64,000 nucleotides of DNA. It comes from Boswellia sacra (lineage: Eukaryota; Streptophyta; Magnoliopsida; Sapindales; Burseraceae). Where the stretch lies: NCBI GenBank assembly GCA_013180625.2, contig SNVD02015981.1, positions 558,001 through 622,000 of the forward strand, written 5' to 3'. Positions 1-12,898 of this stretch are shown here, in pieces. Below the pieces are notes generated by a model. It was not told the DNA's origin. It saw only the letters and a list, made by a program, of their open reading frames with translations, and made no database searches. Within the stretch, counting starts at the first letter, position 1. Each line of letters opens with the position of its first letter. Both the position numbers and the translations under genes were made by a program.

Positions 1-3000
1 GATGATGAAATCTCTAAAGGGGTATTAATTAATTGATTAATCTCTCCATGTTTAATTAATTAATCAATTACTAGTAACTAATTCACCAATCTGCTGTATG
101 AGTCATGGTTTCCAATACGAAGATCTTGATAGAGTTGGATTAATATTTAGACTACCAACAGGAACATGTCAACTTCTTCCACAAACAAATTAGCCATATT
201 ATTTAGCCTCTCAACATTACCAAATCATTATTGGGAAGGCTTTCTCTCTCAGCTTCAAATTCAATATTTTTTTGATGTCTTATTCAGGATCTTGACCTGG
301 ATTCTGGCTTTTATGTAATATAGATATTAGATGGAGATGCATAACGAATTGGATGTGCAGCATTTAAAGTTTAGACCTCAATGACATGATAGATAGGATT
401 GCCATTAGAATTCTACACATTGGAGGTGACTTGCCTGGCTCAAGGATGCAAACTAGTATATATTTAGATCTTTATATATATATGATTAATCAAGTTTTAC
501 GAGTTGGGTTTGACTAATTAAATCCAAATATAAAATAAGATGTTAATTTAACCAACATTCCAATGATTATTCAATTAAGTAATTACTTAACATTAATTAT
601 TGGATAGACAATGTAGGTTGACTTTAAAACAAAATTTGATTTAATTTGATATAATATTGAAACTTTGAGATTAATTTAGGAGCGTGATCTCAAACCCAGT
701 AGCTTTAACTACAAAACTTAAAAATTAATGCAGATAGTTAATTCTAATGTATGTACGGTACTAATCAAAATAATTCACTTAGCCAAACACAAGTACTTAA
801 TATAATATTTTATCATGAAATAACTATTAAATTACCATTTGTTTATTCACTTTTACAAATTCAACAATGAAGAACTCTATCCAATATGCATTCATAATAA
901 AGGAATCAATTTTATTGGAAATTTTCTTTCTAAAGTACTTACAAACTTTTTGAGATAGTTTTGTTGCCCTCTCTTGATGTCTAAGATATAAACATATATC
1001 AATAATATAACTTTAGATTATACATCAGTTCTCTCTATAAAGATAGAGATTTTTGGTAAATTTTATGGAATGAAAAGAAATTGTTTTATGCATGACTAGT
1101 GTATTTTTGTCCTAGCTCATATATTTTATTAAAGAGAAATACTGCGTGATCTAAATGGTATTGAAAATTATTCATATAATTGAGTTGATGATTTGATCCA
1201 ATAGTATTGTGGGATTTGACATATATACTATAGTAATCCACTCATCCCCTAAAATTTATCATTCTATTCTCTCTAGATAACATGCAATAATATTTCTCAT
1301 TCTCTCTAGATAACATGCAATAATATTTCTCCAGAACCGGGATCCACATTAATTGATCAAAGAAACGCTAAGTCACAATCAATTGAAAAGATAGAAGTGG
1401 TCCCCTTATATGTAATCCTACTGGAAGGGGTAAATTTTGCGAAGAAGAAAATAGCTAGCTAGCGTACTTACAGGTTCATGCACTCAGTCAGTTATTTGCA
1501 GTCAATCATTGCTTGACCAATTCTTGTAAAAGCAAAGAAAGTTGTAAGCTACAAGTTAAAGCTAATTGATCGAAAAGCAGAAGATAGAATGGAAAAAAAA
1601 TGTAAAGATTCCAAGCCCAACGTGTTACCATCCACCACTACTATTGATTCTTGGTGGGATCTGAAGTTGACCTTATAATTTAGAGAATAGACTATAAATA
1701 CTAATTATGTGGTTAGACATGAATTTAATTTGTTGTAACATGAAATATTAAATAAGGATTGTCTCACAAATTTTAAGTTATGTTAAATTAGTTTTTTGAT
1801 GGTCAAAATCTTTAAAAATTACCAATAACCAATGGCTAGTCTACATAAATTTATGGAATTGTGGCTATATTGTAGGCAATAAATTTAAGAATATAAAATA
1901 ATATGTGCACTTTAAATTGAAAATCCTCTTAAGTATGATATCTTATATTAGTAATATTGTTTTTATTACGTTACAATGTGATGTTCTACGTTAATTAGGA
2001 AAACGAATTAATTTAACATTATAGCAGGTTAACAGGAACTTAGGTTTTATATATATGAAAGAAGATTCATCATACTAATTCAAAATCTAATTTGTAAAGA
2101 TTTGATTTAAAGGAAACTTTTATAAAAAACTCTAATTTTAAGAAAAGGGCTAAAAAGTGAATCTAAGGGCCTATATCAAATAATAGCGAAATCCGTTTTC
2201 TTAAAACATTTGTGATTTAAGTTTTGAAAAATAGATTTTTATTCAGTATAGATTGCTTGATTTCTTAACGCCGATCTCTTGTTTAATTTTGAAGTTTAAA
2301 TGTTAATATTTACTAGAATTTGGACACCCTTCAATATTTTGCTATTACTTAAGTTTGGTTTATGTTTTTCATTGGGATGGTATTATTTCTGTTTTCATAA
2401 TAAATTCATATTTCATTATTATTATTTCTCAAATTAGTATCAATTTTAAATACAAAAACATAAATATTTATTATTCTTTTTTTTTTACTTTTATTCAAGA
2501 GAAAAGTTCTCTCCAAACCGATTTTTTGATCTACCATCCCTATCATATAAGTACAAGAAATGCTTGATATAAAAAAGAAAGAAAATCTTGAAAGGTTGTA
2601 GAGAACAACAATAAAAAAGGAAAGAAAACATGAAATGATATATTACTGATGGCAGCGAAGGTAGATGAGAGTGAGGACTTCTGCCTTGTGACTTTGAAGT
2701 TGGCATTGAGCTTGATTGTTGCCTAATTAGTTGGCTACTTGTAACTGAGGTCATAATATGGATGCAATATTAGATGGCTTTGAATTTGAATTATCTCAAT
2801 CATGGGACCCCAAACCTTAGGGAGCATTCAAAGGACATAAAACTTGTTAGATATTTATTGTACCCTCTATAGTTATAGCAAAAATAACCTAAGTTTAATT
2901 GCTAATTTTTTGGATACAAATAATACATATGCTATCGGATTGCCATGATCAATATACAATAAATCATGCAAGTAGTGAGTAATATGTTTTATATAATACG

Positions 3001-4189
3001 TTAAAGATTACTGATACAATGTTTTATATTATAAAGAAAATAATGATATTTCATTCGAATTCCTATATTATATATTTACATTAGTCTAAGAGAGGAAACT
3101 TTTATTTTGGAAAAACTTACTAATATTTGAAGTTTATAATTGTTTTTTCAAATATCAAAAGTAGGCAAGCACCAAATTATTTACTGCTAATAAGTGTTTA
3201 TACTGATAAGTATTTATAAGAAGCTATGTTCTTGATTTTAATCCCTTTTTGTTATATTATTGACATTATTAATATTATGAGAAATGTAAATTGTTTGTGT
3301 ATATTTGAATAAAGATGCATTTATTCTTTATATGCTTGAATCACAATTTGTAGAAACTTATATAATAATGTTCTGAATACTTATAAACATATGAAATTAT
3401 GAATGAAAGTAACAAGTAAGCAGTTTGGTGTCAAGTGTAAGCAATTTCTTCTCCCTTTATATAAATTTATAATTAAAAATTAAACTCTAGTATAACCTAT
3501 TTATTTATGAATGAATAATGATAATCTTCTCTAATTATATCTCAAATTTTGTATTATAAATTATGCCTATTTAATATTAACTTGCCAAATGAATGAAAGT
3601 GAACGATGTAATGATATAATAAGCGATATGATATGATGTGATAATTTTAATTTTATGTTATTATTTACGATACATAATTTTGAGATAACTTTAAGGATAT
3701 GTATTACTACTCTTTTCTAACCACCGACTTACATATGATATATTAACCATATGATAATGATAGAATAAATTTTCTTATAAAACAATCATGAGTTCAGTTA
3801 GGGTCAATTAGTTTAAACGAAAACTTAGTTGCATATTAATTTGTAAATAAAATTGGGTTTGAAATTGACTAGTAGATAATGATCATAAATAAGCATCAAA
3901 CTCAAAAAACCATCTTTAATCATAAAATATTTGGTTATGCTAAATTTTATCTTCATAGAATGATTAATGAAATAATTGTGACATATTTCCATCATCAATC
4001 AGCTTACTTTCTATTTTCTTTTAATGGTATAATCTTGATGAATCCTATGGAACATTTAAGATAAATTATCATTAGTGAAACCTGCTAATGTTTCAACAAA
4101 ATTTTTTTTATTAAATATATATTATAAACATTTTTTAAAAATATTATAAAAATAAGAAATATATTATATTATATATTAGACGGAATTAT
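1..4189. other. Gene-free AT-rich upstream DNA
   Basis: I see no coding region, RNA gene or transposon end here. Composition is strongly AT-rich, and the few open frames are short, low in complexity and resemble no protein I know. The only local structure I can name is a 33-bp tandem duplication at 1266-1331. Confidence 0.6.
1266..1331. repeat. Perfect 33-bp tandem duplication
   Basis: Two identical 33-bp units abut at 1266-1298 and 1299-1331; each contains TCTCTCTAGATAACATGC. Perfect identity in neutral AT-rich DNA suggests recent slippage or unequal exchange. Confidence 0.85.
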
Positions 4190-4620
4190 TGTACTTGAAG
4201 AACCCCACAAAGCTTTTATTGGTCCGCCCATTGACCAACCATACGTTTCATGACTCACAGTGGGACCCACTCACTCGTGGATTTACAATTACACACCCAA
4301 CAGAAGGCCAGGCCAAGCCGAAAACCCCCAATTGGACAGGTGACCAATAAATCGAGTCAGACCAAATCTTGTAGGGACCTCGTTGAGGGCGGGACGCCCT
4401 CTACTTCAGACACGTGTGGGACGAAGTACATGGACGTGGGGCCCACGTGGAAAAGTGTGTGACGAGACTTTGACGCGTGTACAGGTGACCAATAAATCGC
4501 CAGGACCCACAAGGGTAGTTGCCTGAAATTTAATAATTCAATGCAAAGGCCCTCGTGGGACCCAGGTGGGCCTAAGTCCTTTAAATTAGTGCTTGTATTT
4601 ACGTGGCTACTTAAGGATCA
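4190..4620. promoter_or_regulatory. GC-rich island with G-boxes and a repeated 19-bp motif
   Basis: This stretch is much richer in G+C than the AT-rich DNA around it. It contains CACGTG G-boxes at 4411-4416 and 4444-4449, a GGGGCCCAC TCP-type motif beside the second, several GGGACCCAC-like words, and a 19-bp direct repeat (ACAGGTGACCAATAAATCG) at 4336-4354 and 4481-4499. G-boxes are bound by bHLH and bZIP factors and GGNCCCAC by TCP factors. No recognisable gene starts beside it: a 70-codon frame at 4250-4462 runs across the island but looks fortuitous. It could be a distal element of the BLH1-like gene about 8 kb downstream, the promoter of a non-coding RNA, or a transposon remnant. Confidence 0.45.
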
Positions 4621-5764
4621 TTCGTGAAAAAATAATGGAGATAAGGCGTAGATTATTTCTTTAAAATATAAATATTCATAAATAATCGTATGTACACTTT
4701 TTTAATTATTAAAGTAATTAGTTTTAATTATACAAAACTAATCAACCTTTTAGATAGTTAGTAAAATCAATTCTATGCAATCTTTTGGTCAAATTATATA
4801 ATTAAACTCTCGTCTTCAAGTTCATTTACATGCACCACTATGCTCGCTCTACCAGTACTAATTAATAATCATCATTAGATGAATCCTTTTAAAATAAATG
4901 TATAAAAATTGTCAAAGACCACCTATTCTTATTTAAAGAATGTTAGTAATACTCTTTTAAATAATCCCTTATTTGTTTTTTACGTTTAGTACTGTTGACA
5001 TGCATCATGAAATTTTGACTAATTGTAGTTAATTAGTTGATGCTTATTGGTTATTATTTAATTTAATGAAGTTCTGTGAAAAAACGTGGATACAAGAAAT
5101 GAAAAATGAATAGGAAAGTGTTGATAGCATTTCTTAAAATATTGGTCACCAATAGTCTTGTTCACTTTGAGACTTGGCCTAGCTAGTTTAGAGATTTATA
5201 GGCTCTAGCTTGTGTGGAGGATTGCAATAAAAGATATTTAACGGAGCATTCTAAGGGTCAATGTAATTAAGTCTTGACTTAATATTATTGCTCTCTTGTC
5301 ATTATTAGAACCAAGTTAATCAAAGTTATGATAACAATTGATGTAATGGAAGAGAATATATTAAAAAAAAATATAGAATAGAATTCTTTGAATATAAAAC
5401 AAACTGATGAATAGTATTATTAAAGTAGTTTAGAAATATATGCAAGATCTCTCTTGTCTTGTGGTTATAATGAATGAAAATAAAACATAAAAGAAATCTC
5501 ACTTTCCAGAGATAGATTGTACGTGTAAGAAAAAAATTAGATAGAAATTAGTTATCATGGAAGTTTCTATTTAATTATCTAATTATTGTTTTAATGGATT
5601 AATGATTACAAGTTTAGACTAGTGTTAATTGATTTAATAACTAGATTAATAATTATGTGTTGCATTGAATTTCCATTCATATATCATCTCCTTTGAAATG
5701 GAATATAACAGAAGACGAAGACTAAACTTGGAGTGGTGCATGGTTGTCATTCTTGTACGGCTTT

Positions 5765-5829
<65 letters not shown>

Positions 5830-7048
5830 GTTCTTGCTGGGAAAGGTTACGAAGATTTTGATGGCAAAATGACTAATTGATATGACACTTTCAAGGATCT
5901 TTCTATTATTGTGGGTGCCTTGTATGTAAGCATAATATGATCATCACATGATTCACAGCAACCCAATGACATAAGGGTTCTACTCGTGGCTGATATGACC
6001 ACAAATCTATCTGGCATTCCTTGCGCATGACACATTTCAAGAATATATATTAGAAGAATTGTTGGGAGTTAATGGATAAGTTTCTGCTGTCGAAGTGAAC
6101 AATAACAATCTTATTACGCAAAACAGAATAGAGCTAGCTAGGGAGAGTCTGGGTTCATTGCATTAGATATTCATCCAACATTTTTATCAAGTGGGTGGAT
6201 GACACATCATATATACAGAAAGTAAATGATGTAATATGTCTATTAAGGTTATTATTATCATTATTTTTTTTGGCTAACGACGCAAGGATATTTATACCGA
6301 TAGAGAATTAATATAAAAAAAGATAAGACATTTTGAGATTGTGATGGTGGTGGTAGCTCGATGGTTGCAAGGCCATAATATGTGCTAAAATAAAGAGCAA
6401 AGAGAAGGAATAAGTGGGCATGATATTAATGGTTTAAGCTACAATTGAGGCCACTAGTAGGGTTAGCTACTAGCGAAGCGTGGTTTTGTTTTGTGAGTGT
6501 GAGCATTGAGGGGCCTATTTATTTGGAGGAAAACCAAACAAACCATGCTTGCGTGTTTAACGGTGCTTTCGGTGAGAAAATGACACATGTGTTGACCCAC
6601 ATTTTGTAGCTAATGAATGAACTTGGCAAAGAGTGTCAAAATTCCTCGAAGACCAAACCAAACAATACAACTTCTTCACTACCCCTTGTTTTTCCCATCT
6701 TTATTGGTAGGTTTCAAGTGACTTATCATGCTCTCTTTGACAGTTGACACATGCACACACCACAATGATATGGGTTAAAAGGAAGCATATCTTTCATTCA
6801 ATTTACTCTAAACCTCAGGTGGCAGAACCTTCTAGCTTGTTGAAAATGAAATTTGCTTTTTTGATAATGAAAGAAAGAAATCATTAGTTTAATCCTAGTT
6901 GGTGGTGTGAAAAAATAATGTCGATAATAAACTAAGATCTAAAAACTAACTTGTAATCTGATGAATGGGTTTTGTTGGGTTGTTGGTTGCATATATATTT
7001 TTAATTTACATGATCCTTTACCGACTTGTTAGCTAGCTAGGGCACTGG
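4621..7048. other. Gene-free DNA with an (AT)n microsatellite
   Basis: No gene is supported. An uninterrupted (AT)n tract of about 50 bp lies at 5768-5818, followed by TATG repeats. Confidence 0.6.
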
Positions 7049-7218
7049 ACTTCTCATCGAATATATATATATATATATATTGGATGAGAACTCTAGTGGG
7101 GTTTCTCTTGTTAATTATGTTAAAAAATGGGCTTCTCATCGAATATATATATATATATATATAATATATTCGATGAGAAGTCTAGTGGGGTTTCTGTTGT
7201 TAATTATGTTAAAAAAAA
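7049..7218. repeat. Tandemly duplicated AT-hairpin unit
   Basis: Two copies of an 80-90 bp unit lie side by side. Each starts CTTCTCATCGAATATATA, continues through a TA tract to a GATGAGAA arm, and ends with a shared tail containing CTAGTGGGGTTTCT and TTAATTATGTTAAAAAA. In the second copy (about 7131-7181) the arms CTTCTCATCGAATAT and ATATTCGATGAGAAG are perfect inverted complements. In the first copy the right arm is damaged (TTGGATGAGAA). Confidence 0.8.
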
Positions 7219-10200
7219 GCACTTTTACTTTTGTTGAAATGAAATGGAAAAAAGTTTGAAAGCATGATGATGTTAACTACTAAACATGTTTTAAAGCGCA
7301 ATCTTGAGGCATGATTCAAGTAAAAAAAAAAAAAAAAAGTAAAAAAAAAAAAAAGAGAGAAATAGGGCAAAACCATGCCAGCCTCAATTCCAAGACACGG
7401 TATAATCAAAAGTTTTGGGATGGGCATAACCGGTAAAATTCATTTATTGAAATACAAGCACTAATAAGGATTATTCCACTCGATGCGTCACCTTCATCTC
7501 GATGGATGTGAAAAAGCAATCTATGCGATCGATAATACAACTTTTATGGGCCTCCAAATGTTCTAAAACTAATCGACTTTAGTCACTTTTGTGGACCAGC
7601 TAACCATGATATTTTAGCCACCATGCAAAAGCAAGTCACTGCATTGGTTGGATAAGGGTTTGAGTCACATCCATTATATTATAGAGACATTTCAATGATG
7701 GACACTTGCTAGCTAGTAAAAAAGAAAATAAAGTTAGCTAGTGATATATAGTTCTTATTCCACAAATCAATTGTAAAACTTTAAAAGTAGGTTCTTTTCA
7801 AGAAATGAAACCACGCACATCTATTATAGTGATCAATAAAGTTTCTTTTGATCTAATTTATATTTCTAGTGCCAATATGATTGCTGTAAACAATATACTT
7901 TCACTGCTTGGAAAATTAAATAATTGGTTTAAACTTGATTAATAAATTTTTATTATATACGGGAAAGTGCACTTAACAACGTACAGCTGAAATCGTTAGA
8001 TGAGAATTAATTTTTGCATATATATTGACTTTTTAAAAACTTTCTGTATTTACCCATGCAACAACATATTCCAACATTTCACTATGATCACCTTATTATA
8101 TGATCATCAAATAAGCCACCCATGTAATTAATTTTAATTTTGGAACTAGAAAATTATGTGAACTCCGATGTTGTTATTTACATATTTGTTGATAGCTAGC
8201 TAGATAGACAATATCAAACCATTCCCTCTTACATGATCAAACCCTTTAAATAATTTTAGTGGCAAGCACGTTGAGAATTGTCAATCAAGAAATTCATTTC
8301 TGTCTGCCGTTATAGAGTTATTCTATATATAAAGATTTTTATAGATCATAGTGTCGCTGCTTTCATATGTTGGAGCAGCCTTCTATTCATATTATAAGAA
8401 ATATGAATTATATTTTTAGAAGTGACAGTGATTGGTAAATTTAATTAATTTATTGACAGGCCAAAGTACAAAAGACTCTTTTTGTACTCATCATCATCAC
8501 TGTCTAGAATTAGCAGGTCCGTAAATTTATTAATCAAAAGAGAGAGAGAGATCGATGCTTTTTAGTCCTCCTTTCAGGCAATTTCAATAAATCCTTTATG
8601 ATAATCATCAGTTAGTTGATAAGATATCTGTTGCAACAAACGATAACAGACACTATAAATAATTAATCCAACCCACTTACATCTCCCATTATTCTAATTG
8701 AATTTGTCCACGTTTTTCCCTTTTCCATTTTTCATCCGTATGAACATTAAATTAAAGCTTTGTTTTGCCATATATTAATCTATTTCGCCTAATATAGCTC
8801 TTAATCATATCAATCAAAATGGAAGAAACAACAATTTCTCTTTAAAGTCAATTTCAAATCCATAATCTCTTAGTTCTTTTCACATTAAGTTAATAAAGGC
8901 TAGCATTCTAGCAACAAATGTGTGTGTATGAAAAAAAATTAGGGTTTTCAACAATAAATTTGAGCAGCCAGTAGCCACACTAAATAACTGTCCATGGTTG
9001 AAATTGGTTGAATAATCTAGCAAAAAAGTAAGGACTCTGACCAAACTTCTATTCTGTAACTTGTAAGCTTTCGCTTAAGTTCAACATTTGGAATGCATAT
9101 TGAGCAAAACAGGTAATTAAATAATAATATAACAACACTTTAACAAAGTGAAGAAGAGAAGAATTTGGAATAGATTCATAGTGTGATGTCACTAATGACT
9201 TGGGATTATGTGATTTAATTAGTACTAGTTTGATGCAGGAGTAATATATATATTCTTTGACGGGATATATATATATATATATACACTGAAAGTAGGCAAA
9301 GTGGTTGTCTTAGAATCATGGAAGCACAATTGATCAGCAGATAAGGAAAACTAAAACCTAGGCCTTTGAAGGGAAAGAAAAAGCTTCAATTTACTTTTCT
9401 TATTGCCATAATCAAATTCAAAGCATAGTTAGGACGAAACCTAATCCAATACCTGTCATAAGCTAGATAGATAGTTGATATGCTTTTCTTAATGGATACT
9501 TTTCTCAAACTTCTTTTTCTTAATTGTGAATATATAATAATGTTTCTTTCTAGGATGTTTTTCTTAATGGAGAATTTTTTTTATATGATTTATAATAACA
9601 ACACAAAAATATAATTGCCACTCAAAGCGGCCTCTTAAAACTTAATTAACAAACAAGAAAATGAATTAATTGAGCTTATTATTTAATCCTGATGGGAAGT
9701 GAGATTTTTGAGGGAATTTGAGTTATATATAGTACATTCTATAATTACCAATTCACCTAAACAATACATGACATATCTTTGTCACTAAGGCTAGTGTAGC
9801 AAAATATCTAAACTTAAGACACTCTAGAATCTAGATGAAATATATTTGATATTTCTTAGCCACGTTTTTTTTTGAATGTTTTATATGTGTTTATAAAGAC
9901 TTCATGTGAGGATCTTTCCAACATAAAAAATAATATATACATCGATCTTCGCGACAAAAATGATTTATATATTGTGCATTTGTCTACATGATATATATTC
10001 TTTTACTTTATATTGATCTTTAAATCTAGACAAAAAGTATATATACAAGCCTTGATGCACCATGCATGGATGGAACATCTAGCCAGTCAAGCTGGTTTTT
10101 TCTTCATTTTCATTGTCTTTTAAATTTTTTAATGTTTTAATATCGTTATATTATTGATATGATAATATTATTAGATATGAAAAATTACTATAATAATTAA

Positions 10201-11347
10201 TCGATCTAAAAGTATTAGAGAAACAACAAAATAAGCTAATTTTTTCATAGTTAAGTTGTTAATTAATTAATTAATCTTTATTTATAGGTAGCTGAAGAAA
10301 AAGGAAACAGTATTAAGGTGTGGTAGGGTAGGCCCTTGTCACTTGGAAAACTGGAACGAGCGGAGGAGAGATATCCACTTGGTTGCTAAGGTCATCTTGC
10401 TAGCCTGTTAATCAATTACGAGATAAACTTTAATTAAGGATCTTGTTAATGTATGGTACAATGGGAAGGTCTTGCGTCTTGGCCGGTGAGATTGGACTTG
10501 TTACTTTCATGTTCATTAATTAATAAAATAATATATCTGTCATGAGCTAATTTATAATTATTGAAACAAATTTTGATTATAATTTTATCTTATGAAGGTA
10601 TTTGAGCATACGTATGGCTCATCTAAGACACTCAAATAGGAGGAATGTTACTCATTTTATGTTTAAGATAGACTAAATAATAGATTTTATTCTCTCTAAT
10701 AAGCCTCAAATTCAAATAGTTTCAATTAAATTGTTTCATTCTAATGACATAATCATTTATGTTATATATGTATATAAATTTATCAATAAAATTGATAATT
10801 TTTTTATATAAATAAGTTTTTATTTTAATATATAGATCAAGTATACAACATAACTATTATATCTTTGAATACCTCTTATACGCTTTTATCATAATCTTTA
10901 ATTACGAAAAGGCAAAACATTGAGTTCACTTTCATATTGTTGGAGGGTGTCTCTTTAACGGTGGAAAAAAGGTCCTAGATAAAATGCGTGTATAATGTAT
11001 ACTCTTGTTCAAAAAACTTGTCCTCTCCTCCATCTAATATATTATAATTTATTAATTTAAAATGAATTACATACATGATGAATGTTTATTGAATTGACAT
11101 ACAAATCGATGATACAATTTATTCATTTTATCGAAGACTTTTTTTTTTGTTTTTTTTACAATGATGTCATGAAACAATTAAATAAGAAGTTTAATATTTT
11201 AGCTTATATGATAAAGATCAACAAATAAGTTTGAAAACATCAATGAAATGAAGTTCCATAACATGAAATAAGATGTTTTGGGAGACAATGATTGGATGGT
11301 AATATTCAAGTTTTGTAAAAACAAACATTTGTAAGACAGTAGTGATT

Positions 11348-11381
<34 letters not shown>

Positions 11382-12006
11382 GAGATTAATATTGACATAT
11401 ATGTATTTTTTGTGTTTCAAATGCTTTATCTCCAAACTCATACATCCAACCACAAAAATTAAAAAAAAAAAAAAGATAATTATAACAATAATAAAAATGA
11501 GAAAAAGTATGTGCAAGACAAAGGGATATTTATCTAAAGTTGTAAAAAGCCAAAGGGCCTTCTCCAACCTCTCTCTCACTCTTCATACTCTCACCATTAT
11601 TAAGCCCTTTGGTGGAAGTAGACGTTTCCTCGTTTATCATCAGCTGTCCGTATGTTCTGCTGACCCACTTTCAATTTTCTTCTTCCTAGTTTATTATTTT
11701 TGCTTTTTAAAAGTGTTTTCCCATCTGATCTCATCTCTTTCTCCCCTATTATTTATTTATTTATTTATTCATATAATTATGATTTATCGTTCCTTATCAA
11801 ACGGGCCTGCATCAAATCATTTGAAAACGAGGCTCTCTAAGCCACTATTGGAATGCTCTCAATTTTCTACTTGATTTAATCTTTTGTTTTTTATTTTTTC
11901 ATCTATCATCGAAGGTACGTACCTAACACAGAACAGTAAGCTAGAGAGATTAGATGAGTAGGTCTGTGTAGAAACAATAATTTATTCTAAACAAGTAGAT
12001 AATTTA

Positions 12007-12046
<40 letters not shown>

Positions 12047-12380
12047 TTTCTTCTTTTTGTTTCTGAAAAGATTAAAATAAAAAAGAGCAAAAGATAAATA
12101 AAGTTAATTAATTATAGACTGAAAACAAATAACTGGGTTTCGTTTTTTTTGTACTCTTTAACCTGCTTTCTCTTTTCTATATTATCATTTTTCACTTTGA
12201 GAGAATGGCAGCAGGAGGAGCCGAGTCTGACAAGATCATCAGCAGAAGCAGCCCCCAGCAGGCCTGAAAAAGCAGATTTCATTTCATTTCTTCCATGATT
12301 TATGGACACTTAAGATATCTAGATAGATACTTGCGCTCAGATAGATCATCTCTCTTGCCTTGCCTCCTCTTGCAGTTCCC
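7219..12380. other. Gene-free DNA upstream of the BLH1-like gene
   Basis: No coding region, RNA gene or transposon end is visible. There are poly-A runs at about 7321-7355, AT tracts near 9240-9285 and 11351-11378, an imperfect (TTTA)n near 11745-11770 and an (ATT)n run at 12007-12044. Open frames across the AT tract (11199-11579 and 11377-11874) are low in complexity and unlike known proteins. Confidence 0.55.
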
Positions 12381-12390
12381 CTATATATGG
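12381..12390 (+). promoter_or_regulatory. Candidate TATA box of the BLH1-like gene
   Basis: CTATATATGG sits about 430 bp before the start codon, just ahead of CT-rich sequence typical of plant 5' leaders. Several ATGs lie between it and the true start. A leader intron is plausible: a polypyrimidine/TTTTCAG acceptor ends at 12774. No donor could be chosen with confidence. Confidence 0.35.
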
Positions 12391-12781
12391 TACTGTTACC
12401 TCTCTCTGGAACCTCCTCTATAGCTCTCCACGATCATCCATGGTTTTCTCTCTCTTTATGATACTTATCTCGCCCTCTTCCTCCTTATCTTTCTTCTATC
12501 TTTGAAAGCGACATGAACCAAAAGTTACGAAATTTAGGCTCTTTGTTACCGTTTCTTTAGTTTCTGATGATAATCGTTTTTTGGGGTTGTGTGTTGTCCA
12601 GGTTAAATATGATTAATTAACCTTGAAAAATGGTCTATTATTGACTCCAATTAATTTGAAATTTTTACTTATTTTTTTTTATTGTATAAATAAATAATTG
12701 CCGAGAGAGGTTTGAAGTTTTGTTATATATGCGTGCGTCTGATCATCAGTCCCTGACGCAGATTTGGTTTTCAGTGTCCGT

Positions 12782-12898
12782 ATGATTAAAGAGAAGATTT
12801 TGCTGCTGTCGGATCAATGGCGACGTACTTTCATGGCAACTCAGAAATCCAAGCTGCTGCTGCTGATGGGATGCAATTGCAAACTCTCTATCTCATGA
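12782..12898 (+). other. Upstream ORF overlapping the BLH1-like start
   Basis: An ATG at 12782 opens a 38-codon frame that ends at TGA 12896-12898. It runs across the main start (12817) in another frame. It lies after the candidate leader-intron acceptor, so it should be in the mature mRNA. Its start context is weak (C at -3, A at +4). Overlapping upstream ORFs usually lower translation of the main frame; that effect here is inference. Confidence 0.5.

Noticed and set aside
4250..4462. 70-codon ORF across the GC-rich island
   Set aside because: Its openness follows from local GC content. The sequence has no family resemblance and the island reads better as clustered regulatory motifs.
5665..6035. 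ORFs around the (AT)n tract on both strands
   Set aside because: The + strand frame is mostly a Tyr-Ile run encoded by the microsatellite, and the - strand frame has no family resemblance.
7050..7215. microRNA precursor
   Set aside because: The hairpin stem is dominated by a TA tract and there is no recognisable mature miRNA sequence, so it is listed only as a repeat.
11199..11874. Two overlapping ORFs on opposite strands (126 and 165 codons)
   Set aside because: Both cross an AT microsatellite and poly-A runs. They consist of low-complexity Ile/Phe/Tyr or Lys stretches with no recognisable domain.
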